Shown here one piece after another: positions 16,451-27,800 of a DNA stretch of 64,000 bases. The notes below the pieces were generated by a model. It was not told where the DNA came from and ran no database searches. It was given only the letters and a program-made list of their open reading frames with translations. This DNA comes from Lacihabitans sp. CCS-44. GTDB taxonomy: Bacteria; Bacteroidota; Bacteroidia; Cytophagales; Spirosomataceae. The translations under genes were made by a program, and so were the position numbers. Location: the NCBI RefSeq assembly GCF_024343735.1, contig NZ_RJUE01000008.1, positions 25,474 through 89,473 of the forward strand, written 5' to 3'. Within the stretch, counting starts at the first letter, position 1; the number at the start of each line of letters is the position of its first letter.

Positions 16451-17341
16451 TTGATAATTATAGTTGGCCCCACGGCAGTTGGCAAAACAGACCTTTGCGT
16501 AAAACTTGCTCAGTGGCTAGGCTGTGATATAATTTCGTGCGATTCGCGGCAGTTTTACCGAGAGCTAAACATTGGTACAGCCAAACCAAGGCCTGAAGAA
16601 ATGCAAGACGTAAAGCATCATTTTATAGATTCTCACAGCGTGGAGGTGCTTTACAGTGCCGGTGATTTTGAACGAGAGGTGGAGGTGTTTTTGAAATCTT
16701 ATTTCTTGCAAAAAAATGTTGTAATCATGACCGGTGGCTCAGGGTTATTTGTAGATGCCGTTGTTAATGGTCTCGACGACATGCCCGAGGCACCGATCCA
16801 ACTACGTGCCGAACTGATGCAAAGGCTCGAAAACGGCGAAAAAGAGAAAATGCAAAGTGAGCTTAAAGAATTGGATCCCTCGGCTTATGAGAGCATAGAT
16901 ATCCAGAACAGCCAGCGGCTGGTACGGGCTTTGGAGGTGTGTTTGAGTACGGGAGGCTTGTTTTCTTCATTTCAGAAAAAAACAGAAAAGGAGCATTTCT
17001 ATAAAATAATAAAAATTGGGATCGAAAGGCCAAGAGAGGAGTTGTACCAAAGAATAAACACACGTGTAGATTTGATGCTTCAACAAGGACTGCTTGATGA
17101 AGTGAAAGATCTGGAGGCTTTTAAAGATAAAAACGCTTTGAAAACTGTCGGATACAAAGAAGTATTTGGGCATTTGTCAGGAGAAACAGACTACCAAACC
17201 ATGGTGGATTTGATCAAACGAAATACCAGAAGATATGCCAAACGGCAGCTGACTTGGTTTAAAAACAAAGATACTTTTGAATGGTTTGATGCTCAGGCTT
17301 TTGAGGATATTAAAAGCTTTGTTGCCAATCAAATGGCATAA
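16451..17341 (+). CDS. miaA: tRNA dimethylallyltransferase
   Basis: A 296-residue protein that adds a dimethylallyl group to A37 of tRNAs reading UNN codons. The P-loop GPTAVGKTDL lies at the extreme N-terminus, followed by DSRQFYRELNIGTAKP and DVKHHFID, all family hallmarks; KRNTRRYAKRQLTWFKN is the conserved C-terminal segment. No ATG lies upstream of the P-loop before an in-frame stop at 16400, so the TTG at 16451 is taken as the start; this leaves four residues before GPTAVGKT. Length is near the family norm of about 300. Confidence 0.93.
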   Translation: MIIIVGPTAVGKTDLCVKLAQWLGCDIISCDSRQFYRELNIGTAKPRPEEMQDVKHHFIDSHSVEVLYSAGDFEREVEVFLKSYFLQKNVVIMTGGSGLFVDAVVNGLDDMPEAPIQLRAELMQRLENGEKEKMQSELKELDPSAYESIDIQNSQRLVRALEVCLSTGGLFSSFQKKTEKEHFYKIIKIGIERPREELYQRINTRVDLMLQQGLLDEVKDLEAFKDKNALKTVGYKEVFGHLSGETDYQTMVDLIKRNTRRYAKRQLTWFKNKDTFEWFDAQAFEDIKSFVANQMA

Positions 17342-17427
17342 AAAACGCAGATTTTTCTATCAGAATTGGGTAGTTTCATTTATTTTTAAAAAAGCATCTT
17401 ACAACAGGCTTTCAAAAGAACAGAATT

Positions 17428-18117
17428 ATGTCAAAAATTATAATAGCTATAGACGGACACTCGTCGTGTGGAAAAAGCTCTACCGCCAAAAAAGCCGCAG
17501 CTAATATTGCCTACAGTTACATAGATACAGGAGCCATGTACAGGGCCGTTACACTCTATTTTCTTCAAAATCACATTTCGATTTCTAATCAAAAGGAAAT
17601 AGAAACTGCTCTGGAGAACATATCTATAGAGTTTAGAATTAATGCTGCCGGACAAAACCAGACCTATCTCAACGGCCTAAACGTAGAGGACGAAATACGT
17701 AAACTCTATGTGGCCAACAAAGTGAGTGAGGTGAGTGCCATAGCTGCCGTAAGACACGCCATGGTAGACCAGCAACGCAAAATGGGCAAAAAGAAAGGTT
17801 TGGTAATGGATGGCAGAGACATTGGCACGGTGGTGTTTCCAGAAGCCGAACTCAAGATTTTTATGACAGCCGACCCGCTTGTGAGAGCCCAAAGACGGCA
17901 AATAGAACTCATGACCAAAGGCGATGTGCTGGACATTGAGGAGATTTTGGAAAATATCAAAAAACGTGATATCATAGACAGCACTCGTGCCGAAAGCCCA
18001 CTTAAACAGGCCGATGATGCAGTGGTGATTGATACCACTTACATGACTCTTGACGAGCAGGTTGACCAAGTGATTCTTTTGGCCGACATGGTGGTGCTTA
18101 AAAAATGGAAAGCTTGA
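17428..18117 (+). CDS. cmk: Cytidylate kinase
   Basis: A 229-residue nucleoside monophosphate kinase converting CMP/dCMP to the diphosphates. The P-loop is IAIDGHSSCGKSSTAK, followed by YIDTGAMYRAV, VMDGRDIGTVVFPEA and KRDIIDSTRAESPL, all diagnostic of Cmk. The gene is 86 bp after miaA, and its 3' end overlaps the next gene by 13 bp, so the FAD oxidoreductase is co-transcribed. Confidence 0.95.
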   Translation: MSKIIIAIDGHSSCGKSSTAKKAAANIAYSYIDTGAMYRAVTLYFLQNHISISNQKEIETALENISIEFRINAAGQNQTYLNGLNVEDEIRKLYVANKVSEVSAIAAVRHAMVDQQRKMGKKKGLVMDGRDIGTVVFPEAELKIFMTADPLVRAQRRQIELMTKGDVLDIEEILENIKKRDIIDSTRAESPLKQADDAVVIDTTYMTLDEQVDQVILLADMVVLKKWKA

Positions 18118-19175
18118 AAAAATACGACTTCATAATAGTAGGAAACGGACTAGCGGGGTCTTTATTGGCTAATGAACTAGTGGATAAAGCACTTAAAGTA
18201 TTGGTTTTTGGAGATTCAAGCATGAAATCCTCCAGTATGGTGGCTGGAGGCATGGTGAACCCTGTCACGGGCAAGTATCTGGCAAAAACTTGGTTGATCG
18301 ACGAGCTTTTTGGCTTGTTGTTTGATTATTACCGAGGTCTAGAGGCCGATTTTAAGGCTAGTTTTTTTCACCAAACTGGTCTGTTTAGGCCCTTTGTAAA
18401 CCAAGAAAGTAAGACTAATTTTCTTAATCAAATAGAAAAACATCAACTACAGGATTATCTCGAAGTGCTGGAAAACGTAGAAGACTATGCTCCAGATTTT
18501 AATGTCCCATTAGGCGGCATGTACACCAGCAAGGCAGGTTGGTTAGATGTGCCAACAATGCTTTCAAAAATCAAAGAAAAGCTTTTAGAAAAGGGGGCTT
18601 TTGTGGAGTCAAAATTCGTTTATGAAGATTTGATTGTTGAGAAGGCAGGTTTTAGATACAAAGATATTTTTACCGAAAAAATCATTTTTTGTGAAGGTTT
18701 TTATGCCACCCAGAACCCGTTCTTCCATTGGTTACCGTTTAATCCTGTAAAAGGAGAGAGTATTTTGGCCAAAATAAAGGATTATAAAATAAAGTCGATA
18801 GTGAATCAGGGCAAATGGATAATGCCTTTGGGTAGCGACAAAATACGCATTGGAGCTACATATAGCTGGCATGAACTCGACTTTGAAACCACCGAACGCG
18901 GTAAAGAAGAGTTGATATCAGCAGCAAATAAGATTCTGAACACTGAGTTTGAGATACTCGGCCAACAGGCAGGCGTAAGGCCTTCTACCAAAGACCGCCG
19001 ACCTATTTTGGGAGTTCATCCTGAGCATAAAAGCATGTTTGTGTTTAATGGGCTAGGCACAAAAGGAGTTTCATTGGCTCCATATTTTGTAAAACAACTG
19101 TTGGATTTCATATTTCTTCAGAAAGATATTAATCCCGAAGCAAACATTGAACGCCATTATGCGTTATATTCGTAA
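18105..19175 (+). CDS. FAD-dependent oxidoreductase (DAO family)
   Basis: A 356-residue flavoprotein. The Rossmann FAD motif is at the N-terminus (FIIVGNGLAGSLLANEL, GxGxxG form). The C-terminal DAO signature is GVRPSTKDRRPILGVHP, then FNGLGTKGVSLAPYF. Such proteins oxidise amino acids or related amines; some resemble the MnmC oxidase domain. The substrate is not inferable. It overlaps cmk by 13 bp and is followed after 44 bp by a large outer-membrane protein gene. Confidence 0.85.
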   Translation: MESLKKYDFIIVGNGLAGSLLANELVDKALKVLVFGDSSMKSSSMVAGGMVNPVTGKYLAKTWLIDELFGLLFDYYRGLEADFKASFFHQTGLFRPFVNQESKTNFLNQIEKHQLQDYLEVLENVEDYAPDFNVPLGGMYTSKAGWLDVPTMLSKIKEKLLEKGAFVESKFVYEDLIVEKAGFRYKDIFTEKIIFCEGFYATQNPFFHWLPFNPVKGESILAKIKDYKIKSIVNQGKWIMPLGSDKIRIGATYSWHELDFETTERGKEELISAANKILNTEFEILGQQAGVRPSTKDRRPILGVHPEHKSMFVFNGLGTKGVSLAPYFVKQLLDFIFLQKDINPEANIERHYALYS

Positions 19176-19219
19176 TTATTAACAGGTTTTGTACGATTTT
19201 TTGACCTTTTCTTAAACTA

Positions 19220-21517
19220 ATGAAGTCTATAAAAACATTACTTTTTACTGGAGTATTATCTGTTTTTCTTTGCTCGGAGGCCTTTTCGCAGCGTTATTAT
19301 GGCGTTACAGGGGAAGATTTTGGAAAAAGTAAGATTCAAAAGAAAAGATTCGATTGGAAAACAATCAAAAGCAATAACTTCGAATTTAATTTCTACAGAG
19401 GTGGCCAGGATTTAGCTAGGAAAGCCGCAAAAAAAGCGGAAGAAGAATATGAAAAAGTGACCGAAACGCTGGGTTACACGCCTTTTTCTGTGATGAAAGT
19501 ATTTATCTACAACTCCCCGGAAGATCAAAAACAAAGCAACATAGGCAATACTGCTCCGCTAGATTTGGATGGCGGCATTTTAAACCTTTCTAAAGCTAGA
19601 GTACAACTTCCGTACAATAAAAGTGATTCTTTATTTTATAACCAATTGATAAAAGAGATAGCCAATTTATTCGTTTACGACATGCTTTACGGAGGTAGTT
19701 TGAAGGAAGCTGTTCAGAGTCAGTTGTTACTAATGGTGCCAGATTGGTATATAAGCGGTATTTCGGCCTATATAGCGGAATCCGACAATTCCTCAAAGTA
19801 TGAGCAGTTTAAAGCCGTAATTGCCGAAAATAAAGACAATAAATTATCACAGCTGCGAGGAAAAGAAGCCGAATTAATAGGTCAATCTATATGGCATTAT
19901 ATAGCCATAAAATATGGGAAAGACAACATATCAAATATTCTTAATCTAACACGAATTATTAGAAATGAACAGTCGAGTATAACCAGTACTTTGGGATTGT
20001 CTTTCGCCAAGTTTCAAAGAGAGTGGCGGGCGTTTTATTTGGAAGGTAGTTTAACAAAAGAACCACAAAAAGAACGTGTAAAGCCTGAAGAAACTCTTCC
20101 TGTGTTGGGAACAACTATTTCGGATTTAAAAAATGGTGAAATTGATACAGATAATTATGTTTTTGATGAAATAAATGTTCAAAAATATAAGCTCTTGAAG
20201 AAGTCAGAAGATACTCCAAATATTTTGATTGGAGAAAGTAAAAGCGACGGATTAAAGAAATCAAACGATGAGTTTAGATTGAGTCAAGTGAAATCTTACA
20301 ATAATTTGTTGGTTTCTGGTGGAAACAATATTGATATCCTTATTGATCCTGCACGTAGGTTTGGTGTTGGTTATAAATTGATGTTTAATGATTTGCTCGA
20401 GAACAATGTTTTTATTTTGAAAACCTTTGTGCGTCCTTCCGCACCATTCTTTAAAAACTATGACTACACACTTTCCTACGGAAATTTTTCAAAAAAGATA
20501 GATTACATATTCAAATTTGAGAAGCGGTCCATAAACTTTGAAGGAATTGACGAGGACAATAATTATTTGTTTAGACCATTAAAAATATACCCTCAATCTG
20601 ACAAAACAATATTGCTATCTCGTAGAATTATTTCTCAGAAATTTTCCACGAGTATTATATATCCCTTTTCTGAAAACTTAAAGTTTGAGTTTGTACCGTC
20701 ATTTTTAAAAGCCACAGACATAGATTATGAGTTACCTGGAAGAGAAAGTCTAAATAATCTGTACATTTCTGGGGGGCTGCATTTGGTGTATGACAATACC
20801 AAAACTAACTCTAATGGGATTGATTTAGGAACGAAGGGAAGGTTCTCATTAGAAAAAAATATTAACTTTAAAGAGAATAAGCAAAACTTTGAAAGCTTGA
20901 ACCTTGACGTTAGACACTATCAGAAGGTGGTGAAGGGTTTGGTGATTGCAGGAAGATTTAATTTGGGTAAGTCTATGGGTAATTCTCCTAAATTCTCGTA
21001 TTTGGGAGGAGCTGAAAATACCGTTAACAGAACCATATACGACGCTCAAGGTCTTTTGCCTGGCCCGGCAGGAGACTTTAGAGATATATTATTTTATAAT
21101 TTCCCCGGTCAATTGAGAGGTTTTGACTTTGCTCGATTGTTTGGCAATAATTTTATCCTATCCAATTTTGAACTTAGAGGGCACTTAGCTGAATATTTTC
21201 CAAGAAGTTCTATGTCAAGTACTTTTTTGAGGAGCCTCCAGATGGTAGCTTTTTATGATATAGGCACAGCTTGGAATGGAAACAAAGGGCCTTTTAGTAG
21301 GCAAAATAGCCTCAACACAATATTGATCGGAACAGACGGCATTAGCCCGTTTTTTGCGGAAGTCACAAATTTTAAAAATCCATTTTTGATGGGAACTGGT
21401 TTTGGTTTAAGGACAACTATTTTAGGGCTTTTTGTGAAGGCTGACTACGCAGTAGGAAAAGAGGACAAAGAGTTTTCAAAACCTAAATTTTATATCTCCA
21501 TCGGCAAGGATTTTTGA
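19220..21517 (+). CDS. Exported two-domain protein: degenerate gluzincin-like region plus outer-membrane barrel
   Basis: A 765-residue protein with signal peptide (TLLFTGVLSVFLCSEAFSQ). The first 280 residues look like the peptidase-like domain found at the N-terminus of Bacteroidota TolB-like surface proteins. Where a gluzincin would have HExxH, this protein has LIKEIANLFVYD, followed by VPDWYISGISAYIAE, so zinc binding appears lost. The C-terminal 400 residues are beta-strand rich and end like an Omp85/surface-antigen barrel (FPGQLRGFDFARLFGNN, ELRGHLAEYFPRSS, closing YISIGKDF). Homologues I know have WD40-type repeats between the two parts; they are not evident here. Function unknown. Confidence 0.7.
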   Translation: MKSIKTLLFTGVLSVFLCSEAFSQRYYGVTGEDFGKSKIQKKRFDWKTIKSNNFEFNFYRGGQDLARKAAKKAEEEYEKVTETLGYTPFSVMKVFIYNSPEDQKQSNIGNTAPLDLDGGILNLSKARVQLPYNKSDSLFYNQLIKEIANLFVYDMLYGGSLKEAVQSQLLLMVPDWYISGISAYIAESDNSSKYEQFKAVIAENKDNKLSQLRGKEAELIGQSIWHYIAIKYGKDNISNILNLTRIIRNEQSSITSTLGLSFAKFQREWRAFYLEGSLTKEPQKERVKPEETLPVLGTTISDLKNGEIDTDNYVFDEINVQKYKLLKKSEDTPNILIGESKSDGLKKSNDEFRLSQVKSYNNLLVSGGNNIDILIDPARRFGVGYKLMFNDLLENNVFILKTFVRPSAPFFKNYDYTLSYGNFSKKIDYIFKFEKRSINFEGIDEDNNYLFRPLKIYPQSDKTILLSRRIISQKFSTSIIYPFSENLKFEFVPSFLKATDIDYELPGRESLNNLYISGGLHLVYDNTKTNSNGIDLGTKGRFSLEKNINFKENKQNFESLNLDVRHYQKVVKGLVIAGRFNLGKSMGNSPKFSYLGGAENTVNRTIYDAQGLLPGPAGDFRDILFYNFPGQLRGFDFARLFGNNFILSNFELRGHLAEYFPRSSMSSTFLRSLQMVAFYDIGTAWNGNKGPFSRQNSLNTILIGTDGISPFFAEVTNFKNPFLMGTGFGLRTTILGLFVKADYAVGKEDKEFSKPKFYISIGKDF

Positions 21518-21597
21518 TTTTTTTTGGAAAGAATCTCCACTGTTTTTAACTCTTCAAAATCTTTTTGGCATCGCTTACTAAATTTTATTGGATGGCT

Positions 21598-21614
21598 TTG
21601 GCATAGTTTTAGCA
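21598..21614 (+). promoter_or_regulatory. Sigma-54-like promoter candidate 1
   Basis: TTGGCATAGTTTTAGCA has GG and GC at the spacing of the -24/-12 elements (consensus TGGCACG-N4-TTGC), with three mismatches. It lies 254 bp before the first ATG of the giant gene. Confidence 0.4.
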
Positions 21615-21769
21615 GCTATGCTATGTAGTATTTTATCCTTTCATTTCTCAAAAATATTATTAAAAGGTGTTATTCATTAGATAAAACATCATTTCTGCAA
21701 GATTCACATTATCAGCGTATTGCGTATAAATTCTTCGACGCCGCTAAATAAGTAATTATTTTTTTTCGA

Positions 21770-21787
21770 TTGGCATAGTTTTGGATA
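21770..21787 (+). promoter_or_regulatory. Sigma-54-like promoter candidate 2
   Basis: TTGGCATAGTTTTGGATA repeats the first 13 bases of candidate 1 exactly but has GA instead of GC at the -12 position. It would place transcription start about 70 bp before the ATG at 21868. Confidence 0.35.
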
Positions 21788-21867
21788 CACTAAAGTTACG
21801 AATAGGGCTTATTGGCTCTAATCGGTTCTTGGATTATTATTTTTTATAAGGATTTTAGTTTTCTTGA

Positions 21868-24800
21868 ATGAAAAAAATATACGTAATGAAGACATCATTT
21901 TACACCAACGCAAGCCATCCGCAGAACGCTGCAGATGGAGATAATTCAATATTGAATATCCCCTTGCTTCAAGGGTTATTTTGTAAAGGTGAGGATTCTT
22001 TATTGGTAGAACAGGGGCTAAATTATTCTGTTGGAATCTCTAAGCATGAATGCATGATTAACATTGACTCACAAGGCAAAATACCAAAAAGTAAAAATTA
22101 CAATTTTATTTATCCGAAATTAATGAAACACCTCTTCACACTTAATAAATCTATGAGTTTCTTACTTCACTGGTTAATAAACTTTTTCAAACAACCATCC
22201 GACGTAAAGCGGATCTCTATATTTAGTTCATTGAAAAACGGGTATAAAGTTAGCTTAGCTGCGTTAGTGATTTTAGTTATTTCGATGAGTTCTGCATTTG
22301 CTGCGGAGGTTGATTTAGCTATTCGACAGTCCGTGAATAATTCTACACCGACCATTGGTGCTCCTGTGCGATACACCATTTTTTTGGTAAATGAGGGAAA
22401 TACCACAGCAACCAATATAGTTGTTGAGGATATAGTTCCAATTGGAGGGATGGGCTCAATTTCGGCTACGCAAACAAGCGGTTCTTGGTCTTACGTTACT
22501 TCCACGGGAGTAGGTACTTGGACTGTTCCTAGCTTGGCAGGTGGAGATTCGGTAAGATTAGAAATAAATGGTTTAACATTAAGCCCGGGCGTGTTTTTTA
22601 ATTTGGCTGAGGTTAAGACAAGTCCTGATTCTGACGTTGACTCAGTTCCTGGTGATACTGATTTGACAGAAGACGACATTGCCACCTCGTGCTTTTCAGT
22701 GCCTATCCAGTGGTACGCTGGAGACGAATATACAGTGGAAGTCCCTGCTCCCTTTTCCTATGGAACTGGGATTACTTGGTTTAGAAACAATCTTCCAATT
22801 GGGCCAAGTACCCCTGAAGCTACTGTTAATCTTGACAATTCATTGACAATTAGAGGAGTAGGTAGTTATACTTTTACAACTTCGCTTACGCAATGTTCAG
22901 CTACTGGATGTTGTCCTATCATTTTGCAACAAGGACCCATATTTGACTTGGCTTTTCGCAAGACACCGAGTTCGAGCTCAATAACTGCCGGTGGCCAGGT
23001 TACGTATACATTTAAGGCTTACAACCAAGGCAATATTGGTGCTACTACAATTCAGATTTCAGATTATATTCCCACTGGTTTAACACTTGCAGATGCAAAC
23101 TGGACACAAGCAGGAAATGTAGCAACTCTTAATACTCCTATTGCAGCTATTGCAGCCGGTGATTCGGCCACAAGAACTATTACCTTTAACGTTTCTCCAG
23201 CTTACACGGGTTCGTTGAGCAATTCTGCTGAACTTTCTTCAGCGAGAGGGCCTGTAGGGGAAGTTGTTGCTGATATTGACTCAGATTTAGACAACAATCC
23301 CAATAATAATGGTATCGCTGTTGATAATGCTATAAATGAAAATGGTAAAACTGGAGGAGATAATGATAACTCAGATGTTGGTGTAATCAACGTTACCCCC
23401 CCTCCTGTTTTTGATTTAGCTTTGAGAAAAACCTCTATAGCCTCTAGCGTAGTCGCTGGTGGACAAGTAACTTATGATTTTGAGATAATAAATCAAGGAA
23501 ACCAAAATGCAACTAACATACAGATATCTGATTATATACCATCAGGTTTAACGTTGGCAGATGCCAACTGGATTCAAGCGGGTTCTGTAGCCACTTTGGT
23601 AACTCCGTTTAGTTTATTAACGGCTGGAAGTACTTCTAATTTGAGTATCACATTCAATGTGTCACCATCAGCTACGGGTTCATTAACAAACTCTGCAGAG
23701 ATTTCATCAGCAAGAGGGCCAGTAGGAGAGGTTGTAACGGATTTCGACTCTACTCCTGATGCCAATAGCACAAATGACGGTGTTTCACAAGATGATGTGA
23801 TAACTGGCAACGGCAAAACTGGCGGCGACGAAGATGATTTTGACATAAGTACGATAAACATTAGTTCAATACCTGTTTATGACTTAGCCTTGCAAAAAAC
23901 ACTACTAAACCCTGGTCCTTATTATCCCGGTTCGACAGTAACATATAAAATAGATGTTTATAACCAAGGTACTGTAATGGCTACCGAAGTTGAGATTACA
24001 GACTATATTCCTACAGGATTGGTATTAGCTGATCCGGATTGGACACAGGTTGGGTCAAGAGCCATATATAACAATCCTAACTTGGTTATTCTTGCTGGCC
24101 AAATGGTGCCGTTGACAATAGATTTTGTAGTTAGTCCAAGTTTTTCTGGAGGTACTATAAGAAACTCGGCTGAAATAAGTAGGTCGAGAGGTCCTGTTGG
24201 TGAAGCGATAGTTGATGTAGACTCTAGCCCAGACAACAACCAAAGTAACGACGGTACATCGGTAGATGATGTCATAAATCAAAACGGAAAAACTGGAGGA
24301 GACGAAGATGACTTTGACTTTGGCGACATGTCTGTTACCCCGTTTGCTTCAATTGGTAATTTTGTTTGGCAAGATACTAATCAAAACGGTGTCCAAGATC
24401 TTGGTGAGCCGGGTATATCAGGAGTTACAGTTACTCTAGAAAGTCCAAGCGGAACATTTATATCGAACACCACCACGGCATCAAATGGCCAATACTCATT
24501 CACAGGGATAATTCCTGGAGATTATGTAGTAGCATTCGATAGACCTTCTGGTTATATTTCTAGTTCATCAAATTCTGGAGCAAACGACAGTATTGATAGT
24601 GACGCAAATGCCACGACAGGTAAAACAGGGACATATTCACTTGTTGCTGGACAATCAAATCAAACAATTGATGCTGGCTTTTATGTTCAAAGTTGTGCTG
24701 ATATAAGCACTATTGCAGTATTGGATGGCGATATTTGTTCTGGAGATTCAACATATTTAACGGCAACTTCGTCAAACGGTATTGCAATTAATTGGTATTT

Positions 24801-27800
24801 AGTTCCTTCTGGTGGGACGCCTTTGTTTACATCAAACAGTGGTCAAAATCAATTGGTTTATCCAACCACTACCACAGTTTATTATGCCCAGTTGAGCACC
24901 GTTTCTCCTGGATGTCCAACTGACCGTACGCCTATTGCATTGGTAGTGAATCAAAGACCTTTGAGTCCAGTTGCCACTCCATCGGTAGAAATATGTATTG
25001 GTGAAACATCTGATTTGAATACACATATAATAAATGGAACTACCTCGTCAGGTGGAGTTTTTGAATGGCATGTTGGTAATTTATCAACATCAGCATTAGT
25101 TGCAAATCCTTCAGCGGTAGGAGCAGGAACTTATTATTTGTTTGAAAAATCTCTTGTTGGTTGTTACAGTAATCCTGCTATAATTGTTGTTACTGAAAAG
25201 AATTGTGCTCAAGTAATAGACTTGTCACTGCTTAAAACTGCAGATAAACGTACAGTAAATCAGAACGATAACATCATATTTACTTTGCAAATAAACAATG
25301 CAGGCCCTGATCCAGCTACAAATGTAAGAATTGAAGATAGATTACCATCTGGTTTACAGTTTGTTTCGAGCTCAGGTTTGACAAATTCGAGTGGTTTGTT
25401 ATCAACTGTGATACCAACTATAGCTTCTGGTCAAACAGTTTATTTGACCTACACAGCAAGAGCAATAAATGGCGGAACGATTATTAACGTCGCCGAGGTT
25501 GCTTCAGCAGATCAGTTGGATAGCGACTCAACTCCAGGAAATGGAGCCACTGTAAATGAAGATGATGATGACGATGAGGTTTTAAATGTAATCGTTCCAA
25601 ATCCAATTGCTGACTTAAGTCTACAAAAATTGGCAAATAACTCAACCCCATCTGTAGGAGATAATGTAATCTACACGATTAGAATATCTAACCTAGGGCC
25701 AAATAATGCTACAAATGTAGAAATTACAGATATACTACCAGCTGGTCTTACATTGGTTTCTGCCACGGGAGCTGATCAGAACCTAGTAGTGGGAAGCACG
25801 GTGACTGCTAGCTTTGCAACAATACTTGCAAATTCTTCTGAGGAATTCTATGTAACAGCTACTGTTACTGGTTCTGGAAGTATTATGAACAGAGCCGAGG
25901 TGACAAAATCAGACCAACAAGATCCTGACTCAACTCCAAACAATGGAGGAAACGAGGATGATGATGATACAAATACTATTACAGTTCAAGAGCCATGTAA
26001 CCCAACAACCCCATTGATTTCTTGTGCAAATCCTTATATATGTCCAGGAGAGAATGTGTCTATATCGGCTATTGGATGCAACGGAACAGTGGTTTGGTCA
26101 AATGGAATGACGGGTAATATAATTACAGTAAACCCAACTATTACGACTACTTACAATGCACGTTGTCAGGTAGGAAGCTGTTTTAGTCCAAATTCGAATA
26201 ATGTTCAAATAATTGTGAGTTCTATAGTGCCTCCAGTTGTTGCTACTTCTTCTACTACTGTTTGTGCGGGAGGTTCAGTAACATTGACGGCATCCGGCTG
26301 TACCGGAACAGTAACCTGGTCTAACGGCATGTTAGGGTCTTCTATAGTGGTTAATCCTACGGGTTCTGTAACAAACTATTCAGCTACTTGTAGTGTCCTT
26401 ACTTGTATAAGTAACACATCAAATATAGTTTCTGTTACTATTACTGGAAGTCCTGTAGCCCCTCAATTGGCGGCTACGAATTCTAATATTTGTTCAGGAC
26501 AGAGTACTACTTTGTCAGCAACACTATGTTCAGGAACTGTAACTTGGTCTAATGGCCAAACAGGGGCTAGCATCACTGTGTCTCCTCTAGTTACAACTAA
26601 TTACACCGCTACTTGTTCTTTAGGCTCATGTATTAGTCCGGTCTCAACACCATTAGTGATTAATGTAGGTACTTCTCAAACACCATCGATTTTAGCTTCA
26701 AAAGATAACACTTGTGGAGGAGAGCCAGTTACGTTAACAGTAAGTAATTGTACAGGCGGAACACTTTGGTCAAATGGTGAAACAACGCTTTCTATTTCGG
26801 TTACTCCTTCTGCTACAACTGTATACTCTGTAACATGCGGTACTGGAACATGTGCTGCAACTGTACAAAAAACTATCAATGTTGGTGGTTTGGGTATGAC
26901 ACCAACTATTACCGCTTCGGCAAATAATGTTTGTGCCAACACCCCAGTAATCTTAACAGCCACAAGTTGTACTGGTACAATAACTTGGTCACTAACCTCA
27001 AATACAGCTATTACACTAGGAACTGGTAGTACGCTAGAAGTTAGCCCAATTACTTCAGTATCCTATACTGCTACTTGTGCAACAGGTACAGGGTGTAGTG
27101 GATATGCTTCTTTAAATATTAATGTCGTTTCTAATTCTACTCCACCAATCGTTACATGTGGAGCAGAAAGGATATGTGCTGGAGACAGTCTAGTATTTAC
27201 TGCTCATAATTGTTCTGGAACTGTTAACTGGTCAAATGGAGCTACTGGAAACATAATGGTAGTAAGGCCTGTGGTAAATACTACATATTCAGCTACTTGT
27301 ACTCTTAATAGTTGTGTTAGTCCAGCCTCAACACCAGTCTTGATTACTGTTTTGACACAAACTCCAACAATTACAGCTTCTTCAGAAACTGTTTGTTCAG
27401 GTGGAAATACAACTCTTACAGCATCTGGCTGTACTGGTACGCTTAGATGGAATACAGGAGACTCAACAGTTTCTATAACTGTTTCTCCAACAGTACAGAC
27501 AACATACTCTGCAACTTGTACAGTAGAAGGATGCGTTGGAGTAGCGTCTAAAATTATCACCATAGGAACGATTCAAACACCTACGCTTACAGCATCGTCA
27601 AATTCTGTATGTGCAGGGACTTCGGTGGTACTTACAGCCACAAACTGCTCATCAACACTTACATGGAATACGGGCCAAGTAGGAAATACAATTACGGTAA
27701 CTCCTGCTAACTCAACAAGCTACTCAGCATCGTGCGGGTCGGCATCTTGTTCGGGTTTTGCAAGTATAAATATTACGGTTTCTCCAGCTGAAGTACCAGT

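Larger units (their letters stand above)
21518..21867 (+). other. 350-bp leader region upstream of the giant surface protein
   Basis: Noncoding. It holds three TTGGCAT motifs (21565, 21598, 21770), two of which fit sigma-54 spacing. GCATAG/CTATGC at 21601-21621 forms a small hairpin that overlaps the middle motif. No other structure seen. Confidence 0.6.
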
